Shown: positions 45,654 to 54,193 of the stretch, piece after piece
Layout of the letters: the number at the start of each line of letters is the position of its first letter
Numbering within the stretch: position 1 is the stretch's first letter
Assembly (NCBI GenBank): GCA_946477855.1
Contig: CAMKZU010000003.1
Location: 1-64,000 of the forward strand
Direction of reading: 5' to 3'
Length of the DNA: 64,000 nucleotides
Source: an uncultured Lactobacillus sp.
GTDB taxonomy: Bacteria > Bacillota > Bacilli > Lactobacillales > Lactobacillaceae
Notes under the pieces: generated by a model
What the model saw: the letters and a program-made list of their open reading frames with translations, nothing else
What the model was told of the DNA's origin: nothing
Databases searched by the model: none
Position numbers and translations under genes: made by a program

Positions 45654-46372
45654 TGGTTTTAGAACGGTTGCAAAAAGTAATAGCTGAGGCGGGCATTGCC
45701 TCACGGCGCAAGGCTGAAAAAATGATTTCTGAAGGTCGAGTCACTGTTGATGGCAATGTAGTAACCAAACTTGGTACTAAAGTGGATTCTTTTAGTAATA
45801 TTACGGTTGATGGGGAACCCATTGAAAGAGAAAGTTTGCATACCTATCTCTTTTACAAGCCTCGCGGAGTGGTTTCAACTGCAAATGATGATAAGGGCAG
45901 AAAAACAGTTGTCGATTATTTTAAAGAGCTGCCTTATCGTCTCTATCCTATTGGCAGACTAGACTATGATACTTCTGGTTTGCTTCTAATGACTAATGAT
46001 GGTGAACTGGCCAATTTATTGATGCATCCAAGAAATAACGTAGCCAAGGTTTATGTTGCCAAGATTTCTGGCATTCTCACCCCAGATGAAATCAGTCAGC
46101 TAAAGCATGGGGTTAAAATTGATCGTCATCGCTGTGCTCCCGCAAAAGTTAAGGTTATTAGAACGGATCGTAAAAAGAATAATCAAATAGTGCAATTGAC
46201 AATTCATGAAGGCCAGTATCACCAGGTGAAGAGAATGTTCAAGGCTGTTCACCACCTGGTGGAGAAATTAGCACGTGAGAAATATGCTTTTCTTACTCTC
46301 GATTCTCTTATTTCAGGAACATACCGCGAATTGTCTCATGAAGAAGTTGACAGATTAAAAAACGTAGATTAG
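45653..46372 (+). CDS. rluB: 23S rRNA pseudouridine synthase RluB
   Basis: A 239-residue RsuA-type synthase that makes pseudouridine in 23S rRNA (position 2605 by E. coli numbering). The S4 RNA-binding domain (ERLQKVIAEAGIASRRKAE) is N-terminal. The catalytic Asp is in GRLDYDTSGLLL near residue 103. It ends the cvfB-rluB operon. Placement as RluB rather than RsuA comes from the neighbouring scpB. Confidence 0.93.
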   Translation: MVLERLQKVIAEAGIASRRKAEKMISEGRVTVDGNVVTKLGTKVDSFSNITVDGEPIERESLHTYLFYKPRGVVSTANDDKGRKTVVDYFKELPYRLYPIGRLDYDTSGLLLMTNDGELANLLMHPRNNVAKVYVAKISGILTPDEISQLKHGVKIDRHRCAPAKVKVIRTDRKKNNQIVQLTIHEGQYHQVKRMFKAVHHLVEKLAREKYAFLTLDSLISGTYRELSHEEVDRLKNVD

Positions 46373-46405
46373 TATAGTATGTGAAATTTGATAAATAAGT
46401 TTGTT

Positions 46406-46512
46406 GTCTTCATGGCAGGGTGAAAGTCCCGACCGGTGGTGCAAGTCCACGACCCACGCAAGTGGTGGAATCTATTGAGATACCGATAGTTAGAGTCTAG
46501 ATGAAAGAAGAC
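46406..46512 (+). promoter_or_regulatory. FMN riboswitch (RFN element)
   Basis: The strongly conserved RFN core is present: GGCAGGGTGAAAGTCCC-GACCGGTGGT, AGTCCACGACCC, a variable stem, and GATACCGATAGTTAGAGTC. P1 closes by GTCTTC at 46406-46411 pairing with GAAGAC at 46507-46512. ACAGAC at 46511-46516 can pair with GTCTGT at 46555-46560 in the terminator, so FMN binding should free the terminator and switch off ribU. Confidence 0.96.
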
Positions 46513-46550
46513 AGACTAAACTAAAAGCCAAGATCTTAAGCTTACTTTTA

Positions 46551-46588
46551 CTCGGTCTGTTGCTAGAAGCAACAGACCGAGTTTTTTT
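46551..46588 (+). terminator. FMN-riboswitch terminator upstream of ribU
   Basis: A perfect 13-base stem CTCGGTCTGTTGC/GCAACAGACCGAG with a 5-base loop is followed by seven T residues. It is the expression platform of the FMN riboswitch. Confidence 0.92.
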
Positions 46589-46601
46589 GGAGGTAAGAAT
46601 T

Positions 46602-47285
46602 TTGCAAAAAAAAAGCAGAAATAATTTAGTTAATATTTTGGCTTATACTTTAATTGGTACAATTGCCTATGTATTAATGCTTTTGGAGATACCATTGCCA
46701 ATAACTAGTTTTTTAAAATTTGACTTCTCGGACGTCGTAATTACAATTGGTACATTTTTATTCGGGCCCGGACCTGGTATCTTTATCGCTTTTGTAAGAA
46801 TGCTGATTAATTTAATATATAAAGGCTTTGCTTTGCCTAGTTTAGTGGGTCAGTCTGCAGCTTTTCTGGCATCAATATCTTTTGCGTTGCCATTTTATTA
46901 TTTAACAAAAAATATTAGCAAAGATGAAAAGAATTTTTCTAAAAAATATTTAAAACCAATTTTAGGTATTGTTCTTGGAATTATAGCAATGGCCTTCGTG
47001 CTATCTGTACTAAATGCATTAGTTTTGACACCGTTTTATGCAGTAACTACTGTACCAAACCTGCCAGCAATACATGGATATTCTGGTTTGCTTTCTTTTA
47101 CTGAAAAAGTTTACTTGGGTAAGTTGTTGCATATTCCTTCAATGAGCGCATATATTTTTGGCATAATAGTTCCGTTTAATTTGTTAAAAGGAACTATTAA
47201 CGGTGTTGTAGTTTATTTACTGTTTGAAACTGTTTTAAGAACATTCAAACCTTTTGTCAGAAAAAATTTCAATCTTAAAAACTAA
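46602..47285 (+). CDS. ribU: ECF transporter S component for riboflavin
   Basis: A 227-residue membrane protein with about six helices that binds riboflavin for the shared ECF energy-coupling module. The RibU signature is clear (KFDFSDVVITIGTFLFGPGPGI near residue 45; LLKGTINGVVVYL near the end). TTG 46602 is chosen because GGAGGT lies seven bases upstream, just after the riboswitch terminator. With no riboflavin biosynthesis genes nearby, uptake may be the main source of the vitamin here. Confidence 0.95.
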   Translation: MQKKSRNNLVNILAYTLIGTIAYVLMLLEIPLPITSFLKFDFSDVVITIGTFLFGPGPGIFIAFVRMLINLIYKGFALPSLVGQSAAFLASISFALPFYYLTKNISKDEKNFSKKYLKPILGIVLGIIAMAFVLSVLNALVLTPFYAVTTVPNLPAIHGYSGLLSFTEKVYLGKLLHIPSMSAYIFGIIVPFNLLKGTINGVVVYLLFETVLRTFKPFVRKNFNLKN

Positions 47286-47301
47286 ATTTTAAAATATTGT
47301 A

Positions 47302-47332
47302 AATCGGTCTAGTAAATGACCGATTTTTTTGT
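47302..47332 (+). terminator. Terminator after ribU
   Basis: AATCGGTC pairs with GACCGATT around an 8-base loop, followed by a T-run. Confidence 0.85.
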
Positions 47333-47388
47333 CCACTTAAATGTTAAATATGCTAAAATTAAACAGGTTAGGTAAGGAGGTTTTTCAG

Positions 47389-47871
47389 ATGAATAATTAC
47401 CCTAAGGGGCCATATCAGCATTATAAGCGTCCACAAAAGCCAAGAGTAGAAACTTATTCCTCTGTATCAAAAGGCTGGATTGCTTTGATAATACTGGTTA
47501 TAGTTGTTCTTATTAGTCTTGTGCCTGTGGTTCATCACTTGGCAGCAAACAATAATTCACATGAAAAAGTAGTTGAAGTCCGTAAGACTACCAAAAAAGC
47601 ACATACTAAGACAAAAGCTAAGGTTGCGCCTGTAAAGAACAAAAAAATCAAACCCAAGGCTAAGCCGAAGCCGAAGGCAAAATCCTCTAAAAAAACTCCA
47701 ACTAAACCTAAAAAGAAACGCGTTACGATTAACCAATATGTCGTACAAGACGGAGATTCTTTGACTAGTATTGCCAGTCACTTTAATATTACAGTTGGTC
47801 ATTTGGCAGAATTGAATCAACTCGATCCTAATAGTCAGGTGGATACAGGACAAACTTTACGAATTAGATAA
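47389..47871 (+). CDS. LysM-domain membrane-anchored protein
   Basis: A 160-residue protein: a short cytoplasmic start, one membrane helix (about residues 28-52), a Lys/Pro-rich linker of about 55 residues, and a single C-terminal LysM domain (YVVQDGDSLTSIASHFNITVGHLAELN). LysM binds peptidoglycan, so the protein likely spans membrane and wall. No catalytic domain is present. The ATG at 47389 follows AAGGAGG. The linker's basic repeats resemble those of cell-wall spacers. Confidence 0.88.
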   Translation: MNNYPKGPYQHYKRPQKPRVETYSSVSKGWIALIILVIVVLISLVPVVHHLAANNNSHEKVVEVRKTTKKAHTKTKAKVAPVKNKKIKPKAKPKPKAKSSKKTPTKPKKKRVTINQYVVQDGDSLTSIASHFNITVGHLAELNQLDPNSQVDTGQTLRIR

Positions 47872-47884
47872 TTTAGAAAGGATT

Positions 47885-47905
47885 GGGACTTAGGTCCCTT
47901 TTTTA
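47885..47905 (+). terminator. Short terminator between the LysM gene and cmk
   Basis: GGGAC pairs with GTCCC around a 4-base loop, then T residues. The cmk start follows within 6 bases, so some read-through is needed for cmk expression. Confidence 0.65.
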
Positions 47906-47910
47906 TTGGA

Positions 47911-48585
47911 ATGCAAATAGCAATTGATGGTCCAGCTTCAGCTGGAAAAAGTACTGTAGCAAAAATTATTGCCCATAAGCTCAATTTTACCTATATTGAT
48001 ACCGGCGCAATGTACCGCGCATCGACTTGGATTGCACGAGAAAATAACATTAATTATGGTGATGAACAGGGCATTTTAGCTGCAATTGACCACGAACAGA
48101 TTGAATTTAAGTTTAAAAATGGTCAGCAGAAAATATATGCCGGTAATAAAGATATAACTCAAGAAATACGGACTCCTGATATTTCAGCTAATGTGTCTCA
48201 AGTTTCAGCATTAGCCGGAATCAGGAAAAAAATGGTTAGTCTGCAAAGACATATGGCCGGTGAAATGAATGTGGTGATGGATGGACGTGATATTGGTACT
48301 ACTGTTCTACCTCACGCTGCAGTTAAAATTTTTTTGGTTGCTTCGGTTCATTCCCGTGCTGAAAGAAGAATGAAGGACTTTCAGGAAAGAGGAATTAAAA
48401 CTAGTCAATCTCTTGCAGAAATTGAACATGATATCGCGGAAAGGGATTACAAAGACTCACACCGCCAACTTTCACCCTTAAAAAAAGCGGAGGATGCAAT
48501 CGAAATTGATACTACTTCTATGACTATTGACCAAGTCGTCGAAGCAATTTTATCTGAAATTAAAAAAAGTCAAAAAAAACTATAA
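47911..48585 (+). CDS. cmk: Cytidylate kinase
   Basis: A 224-residue nucleoside monophosphate kinase phosphorylating CMP and dCMP. The P-loop GPASAGKST is at residues 6-14, YIDTGAMYRA near 31, and the catalytic MDGRDIGT near 127. Length is typical. It is followed by the S1-domain protein gene, the conserved cmk-rpsA-der order. The Shine-Dalgarno is poor (TTGGA directly before ATG). Confidence 0.96.
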   Translation: MQIAIDGPASAGKSTVAKIIAHKLNFTYIDTGAMYRASTWIARENNINYGDEQGILAAIDHEQIEFKFKNGQQKIYAGNKDITQEIRTPDISANVSQVSALAGIRKKMVSLQRHMAGEMNVVMDGRDIGTTVLPHAAVKIFLVASVHSRAERRMKDFQERGIKTSQSLAEIEHDIAERDYKDSHRQLSPLKKAEDAIEIDTTSMTIDQVVEAILSEIKKSQKKL

Positions 48586-48657
48586 AAAAGAATATAAAAC
48601 AGTAGAAAAATATCAAACTTTCATTTAGAATTAGAGTATGATATTGGGAGGTAAATA

Positions 48658-49863
48658 ATGTCAGAAAACAGTAATCAATTTTTAGATGCATTAAAGCAAA
48701 TGCAAGGAGTTGAGGTCGGAGATATTGTAGATGTTGAAGTCTTAGACGTTGAAGAAGGTCAAATCGATGTTGGTGTTGAAAATGCCGGTATTGAAGGTGT
48801 AATTCCTCGTCGTGAATACACTTCAGATCGCAACGTTGACCTACGTGAAGCAGTTAAACCAGGCGATAAGCTCAAAGCTTTAGTTTTAAGAAAAGCCGGC
48901 GGAGACAAAGAGAATGGTGAATTCTTCTTCTCAGTTACCCGCTTGAAGGAAAGAGAAGCATACGATGAACTGCAAAAAGATTTTGAAGCCGGAAAGACAA
49001 TTGAAGGCACAGTTACTTCTTCAGTTCGTGGTGGTTTGTTAGTAGATGTAGGCACTAGAGGATTTTTGCCTGCGTCATTAATTTCTAACCGTTATGTTTC
49101 GGATCTTAAGCCATTTATCGGCAAAACCATGAAACTTAAAATTACTGAAATTGATCCAAGTAAGAACCGCTTAATCCTTTCTCACAAAGATTTAATTGAA
49201 GAAGAACGTGAAGAAGCTTTTGACAAGGTTGCATCACAGTTAGTTGTGGGTGATGTTGTTGAAGGCAAGGTTTCCCGTTTAACTAATTTTGGAGCTTTTG
49301 TTGATGTTGGCGGTGTTGATGGTTTAGTCCACATTTCCGAGATCTCATACAAACATGTTGATAAGCCAAGCGATGTTTTAAAGGCTGGTCAAGATGTCAA
49401 AGTTAAAGTAATTGGTATTGATGATGATAGACATCGCATCTCCCTTTCAATTAAGCAAACTGAACCTTCTCCTTTTGAACAAGCTACAGCTGACTTACAC
49501 GAAGGCGATGTGTTTGAAGGCGAAGTTAAATCTTTAACTAACTTCGGTGCTTTTGTTGAAGTAGCTGATAATATTCAAGGTTTAGTTCACGTTTCTGAAA
49601 TATCATATAAACACGTAGACAAGCCAAGTGATGTTTTAAAGGTTGGTCAAAAAGTTAAAGTCAAGGTCTTAAACATTGACCCTGGTGAGCATCGCATTTC
49701 ACTTTCTATGAAGGCTGCTGAGCCCAAGAATTCTGAAAATGAAGGCAATCGTTCACACAGTTCATATAACCGCAATTCAGTAAATAAAAAATATATGAAC
49801 AATGATGACAGCGGCTTTGCTTTAGGTGACATCATAGGTGACCAATTAAAAGATCGTCGTTAA
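48658..49863 (+). CDS. rpsA: Ribosomal protein S1-like protein (four S1 domains)
   Basis: A 401-residue protein with four S1 domains, in the shorter Gram-positive form (YpfD), whose link to the ribosome is weaker than in E. coli. Domains 3 and 4 are strikingly alike (NFGAFVDV...HISEISYKHVDKPSDVLKAGQ and NFGAFVEV...HVSEISYKHVDKPSDVLKVGQ). A Ser/Asn-rich tail follows residue 360. A GGGAGGT ribosome-binding site precedes the ATG. Confidence 0.93.
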   Translation: MSENSNQFLDALKQMQGVEVGDIVDVEVLDVEEGQIDVGVENAGIEGVIPRREYTSDRNVDLREAVKPGDKLKALVLRKAGGDKENGEFFFSVTRLKEREAYDELQKDFEAGKTIEGTVTSSVRGGLLVDVGTRGFLPASLISNRYVSDLKPFIGKTMKLKITEIDPSKNRLILSHKDLIEEEREEAFDKVASQLVVGDVVEGKVSRLTNFGAFVDVGGVDGLVHISEISYKHVDKPSDVLKAGQDVKVKVIGIDDDRHRISLSIKQTEPSPFEQATADLHEGDVFEGEVKSLTNFGAFVEVADNIQGLVHVSEISYKHVDKPSDVLKVGQKVKVKVLNIDPGEHRISLSMKAAEPKNSENEGNRSHSSYNRNSVNKKYMNNDDSGFALGDIIGDQLKDRR

Positions 49864-49867
49864 TTTA

Positions 49868-49900
49868 ATAAAAAAGCCGACTCTTAAGTCGGTTTTTTTA
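49868..49900 (+). terminator. Terminator after rpsA
   Basis: AAAAAAGCCGACT pairs with AGTCGGTTTTTTT around a small loop. Confidence 0.85.
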
Positions 49901-49921
49901 TTTGTAAAAGGAGGCTGAAAA

Positions 49922-51232
49922 ATGGTTTTACCCGTAGTTGCAATTGTAGGACAGCCTAATGTTGGTAAATCAACGCTTTTCAACCGTATTATTAATCAAC
50001 GTTTAGCAATAGTAGAAGATAAACCTGGAGTAACTAGAGACCGAAACTATGCTCCAGCTGAGTGGCTGGGACATAAATTTGATCTAATAGATACTGGTGG
50101 AATTACATGGGCAAATAGTAATATTGAAGAAGAAATCAGGGCGCAAGCGGAAATAGCAATTGAAGAAGCTGACGTCATTGTGTTTTTAACTAATGTTACT
50201 AATCATGTTACTAATCTTGATGAACGGATAGCCCAAATGCTTTATCAAACTAAAAAGCCAGTGATTTTAGCAGTTAACAAAGCAGATAATCCTGAACAAC
50301 GCATGGACATTTATGACTTTTACAGTTTAGGTTTTGGTGATCCAATACCAATCTCCAGTGTACATGGAACAGGTATTGGAGATTTACTTGATCAAATAGT
50401 CGCAAGTTTGCCTAAAGATATAAGCTTGAACGATAATGAGCAAATATCATTTAGTGTTATTGGTAGGCCCAATGTAGGTAAATCTTCAATTGTTAATCGC
50501 TTAGTAGGCGAAAAACGGGTGATCGTTAATAACGAAGAAGGAACCACCCGAGATGCTGTTGACACACCCTTTAAAACTAAAGACGGCACAAAATTTAGAA
50601 TTGTAGATACGGCAGGTATCAGACGGCGAGGAAAAGTTTACGAAAAAACTGAAAAATATTCCGTAATGAGAGCGATGGGGGCAATTGAACATTCTGATGT
50701 TGTCTGCTTGGTTCTTGATGCCAGTACAGGCATTAGGGAACAGGATAAACATGTTGCCGGCTATGCTCATGATGCTGGACGTGGCCTTATAATTTTAGTT
50801 AATAAATGGGACTTACCAAAGAAAACCAGTAATAGTGGCAAAGACTTTGAACAAACTATTCGAACTGAATTTCAGTATCTCGATTATGCTCCAATCTTGT
50901 TTGTCTCGGCTAAAACTGGTCAAAATATAGAAAAGATTCCCAAACTAGTACAAACAGTTTATCGGAACCAACAACAAAGAATTAAGTCCAGTGTATTAAA
51001 TGATCTATTATTAGAAGCAAGCAAATTGGTGCCTACACCAATGATTAAAGGCAAGAGATTGCGGGTTTATTACATGACCCAGGTATCTGTTAATCCACCA
51101 ACATTTGTAGTTTTCGTAAATGATCCTGAATTAATGCATTTCTCTTATCAACGCTTTTTGATCAATCAGTTACGTGAGAATTTTGACTTTACAGGAACAC
51201 CAATTAAGATAATTGCACGAAAAAGAAAATAG
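49922..51232 (+). CDS. der: Ribosome biogenesis GTPase Der (EngA)
   Basis: A 436-residue GTPase with two tandem G domains and a KH-like C-terminal domain, needed for 50S maturation. G1 is GQPNVGKST near residue 10 and GRPNVGKSS near 181; G3 motifs are DTGG and [11 protein letters not shown]4 NKAD and NKWD. AGGAGG precedes the ATG. The linkage to hup after a promoter gap is common in lactobacilli. Confidence 0.97.
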   Translation: MVLPVVAIVGQPNVGKSTLFNRIINQRLAIVEDKPGVTRDRNYAPAEWLGHKFDLIDTGGITWANSNIEEEIRAQAEIAIEEADVIVFLTNVTNHVTNLDERIAQMLYQTKKPVILAVNKADNPEQRMDIYDFYSLGFGDPIPISSVHGTGIGDLLDQIVASLPKDISLNDNEQISFSVIGRPNVGKSSIVNRLVGEKRVIVNNEEGTTRDAVDTPFKTKDGTKFRIVDTAGIRRRGKVYEKTEKYSVMRAMGAIEHSDVVCLVLDASTGIREQDKHVAGYAHDAGRGLIILVNKWDLPKKTSNSGKDFEQTIRTEFQYLDYAPILFVSAKTGQNIEKIPKLVQTVYRNQQQRIKSSVLNDLLLEASKLVPTPMIKGKRLRVYYMTQVSVNPPTFVVFVNDPELMHFSYQRFLINQLRENFDFTGTPIKIIARKRK

Positions 51233-51279
51233 TTTGTATCTACCAAATGCATAAAAATCACATTTTTAGATTAAATTGC

Positions 51280-51308
51280 TTGTTGTATCAAGGGTTTTGT
51301 GCTATTTT
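51280..51308 (+). promoter_or_regulatory. hup promoter
   Basis: TTGTTG at 51280-51285 and TATTTT at 51303-51308, extended by TGC, are exactly 17 bases apart. The leader to the hup start codon is about 100 bases. Confidence 0.6.
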
Positions 51309-51311
51309 GAA

Positions 51312-51410
51312 ATCAAGGAAATAGTGGTTTGAATAATCATTTATTCCTTGTTCCTTATTTGAGGAACTAATCAGGAATCTTAAAGTAAGGTTCAAGTTTC
51401 AGGAGGTGAA
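51312..51410 (+). promoter_or_regulatory. Structured hup leader
   Basis: Two stems are visible: CAAGGA(A)ATA with TATTCCTTG at about 51313-51353, and GTTCCT/AGGAAC around a 6-base loop just beyond. The leader ends in CAGGAGGTG, an ideal ribosome-binding site. Neither stem carries a T-run. Function unknown. Confidence 0.4.
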
Positions 51411-51416
51411 TTCCCA

Positions 51417-51692
51417 ATGGCAAATAAAGCAGAATTAGTCACTGAAGTTGCAGCAAAAACTAAGTTAACCAAAAAAGATGCAGCTACAGCTGTTGATGCA
51501 ATTTTTAGTTCTATCCAAGATGACCTTTCTAAAGGTAAAAAAGTACAATTAATTGGCTTCGGAACTTTTGAAGTGCGTAAGCGTGCAGCCCGTAAAGGAC
51601 GTAATCCACAAACTGGCAAAGAAATTCAAATTCCAGCAAGTGTTGTGCCAGCATTTAGACCTGGTAAAGCTCTTAAAGAAGCTGTTAAATAG
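51417..51692 (+). CDS. hup: DNA-binding protein HU
   Basis: A 91-residue histone-like protein that bends DNA and organises the nucleoid. The start [20 protein letters not shown], the [23 protein letters not shown] arm region (residues 46-69) and the final [14 protein letters not shown] are textbook HU. It has a strong promoter and ribosome-binding site and its own terminator. Confidence 0.98.
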   Translation: MANKAELVTEVAAKTKLTKKDAATAVDAIFSSIQDDLSKGKKVQLIGFGTFEVRKRAARKGRNPQTGKEIQIPASVVPAFRPGKALKEAVK

Positions 51693-51708
51693 CTTAATAG
51701 TTTTATCT

Positions 51709-51744
51709 AAAAAGATGGTGGCTAATTCGCCATCATCTTTTTTG
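51709..51744 (+). terminator. Terminator after hup
   Basis: AAAAAGATGGTGGC pairs with GCCATCATCTTTTTT (one bulge) around a short loop. Confidence 0.88.
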
Positions 51745-51815
51745 TGTTATCATTTAATAATGATTAATTGTCACGGTGATTGGCAAACTTAGATCGAAAA
51801 AATGGAGGAATGAGA

Positions 51816-53072
51816 ATGAGCTACTCTGAACAGCTTCTTGATGCAATTGAGCAGCAGGACTTTTCTCAAGAAAAAATATTATTAAAAAAGGCTTTGGAGA
51901 ATGATAAACCCGAAATTTTAGCGTCATTAGCTGAAAATTTAGTGGGATTAGGTTTTTCAGATTTAGCTAAAGAAATATATCGCAGCTTAATTGCCCGCTT
52001 TCCCCAAGAGGATTTATTCAAAATCTATTTAGCCGAGATTTTATTAAATGATGGCAAAGATGATGATGGTCTAACTTTGCTCTATAATATTGCCCCTGAC
52101 TCTTCCTCTTATCTTGACAGCCTATTAGTTCAAGCTGATTATTATCAAACCAATGGATTGGTTGAAACAGCCTATCGAAAACTGTTAGAAGCAGAGAAAA
52201 TTGCCCCTGATGAGGATGTCGTAAAGTTTGGTTTGGCTGAACTGGATTATCTTAGTGGCAATTATGAACGGGCTCTTAATAGATATCAAGATTTAATAAA
52301 ACGCCATAAAACGTTTAGTGAAGTGAATTTAAATGATCGACTTTTTCAAACACTGGCAAAATTAGGACGCTATGAAGAAGCCGGAGAAATCATTGCTAAA
52401 AATGGCAATGATATTCTCGATATTGATAGCAAATATCAGGCTGCATTAGTAATGTTAACTTTACATAAAGACGACCAAGCAATTAAATACTTAAATGAGG
52501 TAATTGACCAGAGTCCCGATTATGTAAATGCATACCGCTTGCTTACTACAGCTTACGAACACAAGAACAATAATGAACAGGAGTTGCGTTCTGCTCAGGC
52601 AGGTATTGCCTACAATGAACTAGATCCAGTTTTATACAAAAAGGGTGCGCAAGCAGCAATTAAACTAAACGAATTAGATACTGCTGAAAACTTGCTAAAA
52701 AAGGGGATTAAAAATATTCCTGAAAATTTTGACTTACGCATCCAATTATCTAATCTTTATGTTGCAGAAAATAAGAATGAAGAAAATATTGCTCTTTTTG
52801 CTAAAATTGACGATGAAGATTTAGAGCCGCAAGTTCATTGGAATTTAGCTCTTTCTTACCAAAATTTAGATCAGAGCGCTAAAGCCAAAAGTGAATTTTT
52901 ACTGGCTTATCCTGAATTTAAAAATAATAGTGCCTTTTTAAAGCAAATGATACGCTTTTTTAATACTGAACCCAATGCCAAAGATATTGTCAGTGAGTTA
53001 CTAAATTCTTATTTGAAACTTGAACCCGAAGATACTGAAATGCAGGAGTTATATGATGAATTACGGGTATAA
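51816..53072 (+). CDS. Tetratricopeptide repeat protein
   Basis: A 418-residue acidic protein made of about ten to eleven TPR helical hairpins (for example ADYYQTNGLVETAYRKLLEAE, LAELDYLSGNYERALNRY). TPRs mediate protein contacts; no other domain is seen. It follows hup in many lactobacilli and resembles Bacillus YpiA. ATG 51816 is chosen since GGAGG is seven bases before it. The role is not known. Confidence 0.88.
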   Translation: MSYSEQLLDAIEQQDFSQEKILLKKALENDKPEILASLAENLVGLGFSDLAKEIYRSLIARFPQEDLFKIYLAEILLNDGKDDDGLTLLYNIAPDSSSYLDSLLVQADYYQTNGLVETAYRKLLEAEKIAPDEDVVKFGLAELDYLSGNYERALNRYQDLIKRHKTFSEVNLNDRLFQTLAKLGRYEEAGEIIAKNGNDILDIDSKYQAALVMLTLHKDDQAIKYLNEVIDQSPDYVNAYRLLTTAYEHKNNNEQELRSAQAGIAYNELDPVLYKKGAQAAIKLNELDTAENLLKKGIKNIPENFDLRIQLSNLYVAENKNEENIALFAKIDDEDLEPQVHWNLALSYQNLDQSAKAKSEFLLAYPEFKNNSAFLKQMIRFFNTEPNAKDIVSELLNSYLKLEPEDTEMQELYDELRV

Positions 53073-53143
53073 TTGAGAAAATACAAACACTTAGCAAATA
53101 AAAATATCGCATCCTTTTGTCCCAATCTCACTATTTATAAATT

Positions 53144-53188
53144 TAACAGGCTAATAAATCATTATAGGTTTATTAGCCTGTTGTTTTT
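53144..53188. terminator. Bidirectional terminator, TPR gene/YitT gene
   Basis: AACAGGCTAATAAA pairs with TTTATTAGCCTGTT around a loop, with T-rich flanks on both sides, between convergent genes. Confidence 0.88.
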
Positions 53189-53222
53189 GCCAACTTTCAC
53201 TGAATTAGCTTGATGTTAAGGA

Positions 53223-54110
53223 TTATTTTCTAATCAAAAGATGATGGCTTTTTTGCTTATAGGTAAAACCTTCTCCTAAGACTTCATGTACTTCAATGAC
53301 GCTTACAAAAGCCTGAGGGTCTTCAGCAGCTATTAACTCTTTTACTAAAGGAATTTCTCGTGGTGAAACTACCAGATAAATTACTGGTCGCTTAGTTTTT
53401 TTATAGCCACCTCGAGCTTCAAAATAAGTAAAGCCGCGGTCTAATTTAATGTCTATCATTTTGGCTATTTGTTGATAATTATCCGAAATAATAATTAAGC
53501 CACGTGCAGAATAAGCTCCTTGTTGAACTGCATCCATCACCTTGGAAAGAATGAATGCAGCCACCAGGGTATACATAATATGCTTAAGGTCCAAATACGA
53601 TAACGATGATAATAAAATAATCGTGTCACAGAACAATAAAACTTTGCCAGAAGACATGCCATATTTCATTTGCATAATGCGAGCAATGATATCTGTCCCT
53701 CCGGAAGTTCCGTTATATCGAAAAATTAGGCCCAGACCAATACCAGAAAGTGTTCCAGCAAGTATTGCGGATAAGAAGAGGTCGTGTTCTAGGTTCAATT
53801 GATATATAATAGGGATTAAGCGCCAGAACCACAAGAAAAATGACAGCCATAAAGTTCCCCAGATAGTATAGGCTAACAGTCTTTTTCCCATGAAACGATA
53901 GCCTAAAATAATTAAAGGGATATTTAATAACAGAGATGACAGGCCCATATTAACGCCCCAGAAGTGTTTCAATAGCAAAGTAATGCCACTAATGCCACCA
54001 TCTGTGAGCTGGTTTGGCACTGAAATCATGTCAAGGCTGAAACCATAAATTCCACAGCCAATCATAATCATTATAAGTTCAAAAATAATTCTTTTATTGT
54101 TTTTTTGCAT
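53223..54110 (-). CDS. YitT family membrane protein
   Basis: About 295 residues: five to six membrane helices (DUF161 repeats) with the typical GGTDIIA motif, then a C-terminal DUF2179 domain (RGLIIISDNYQQIAKMI, then AEDPQAFVSVIEV). The family is widespread in Firmicutes and its function is unknown. The start at 54110 is chosen because GGAAAAG lies upstream and typical homologues begin with a short charged segment; the frame is open a further 36 codons. Confidence 0.87.
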   Translation of the reverse strand: MQKNNKRIIFELIMIMIGCGIYGFSLDMISVPNQLTDGGISGITLLLKHFWGVNMGLSSLLLNIPLIILGYRFMGKRLLAYTIWGTLWLSFFLWFWRLIPIIYQLNLEHDLFLSAILAGTLSGIGLGLIFRYNGTSGGTDIIARIMQMKYGMSSGKVLLFCDTIILLSSLSYLDLKHIMYTLVAAFILSKVMDAVQQGAYSARGLIIISDNYQQIAKMIDIKLDRGFTYFEARGGYKKTKRPVIYLVVSPREIPLVKELIAAEDPQAFVSVIEVHEVLGEGFTYKQKSHHLLIRK

Positions 54111-54193
54111 AATAAAACTTTTCCTTTTAAGTTGGTACCTTAAAACTACCACAAATAGAAAATAAAAACACAGATAAATGAGTTGATAAAATA

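Noticed and set aside
49260-49720. Repeated DNA in the S1 gene as a mobile or tandem repeat
   Set aside because: The repeat is at protein-domain level within one reading frame; it reflects S1 domain duplication.
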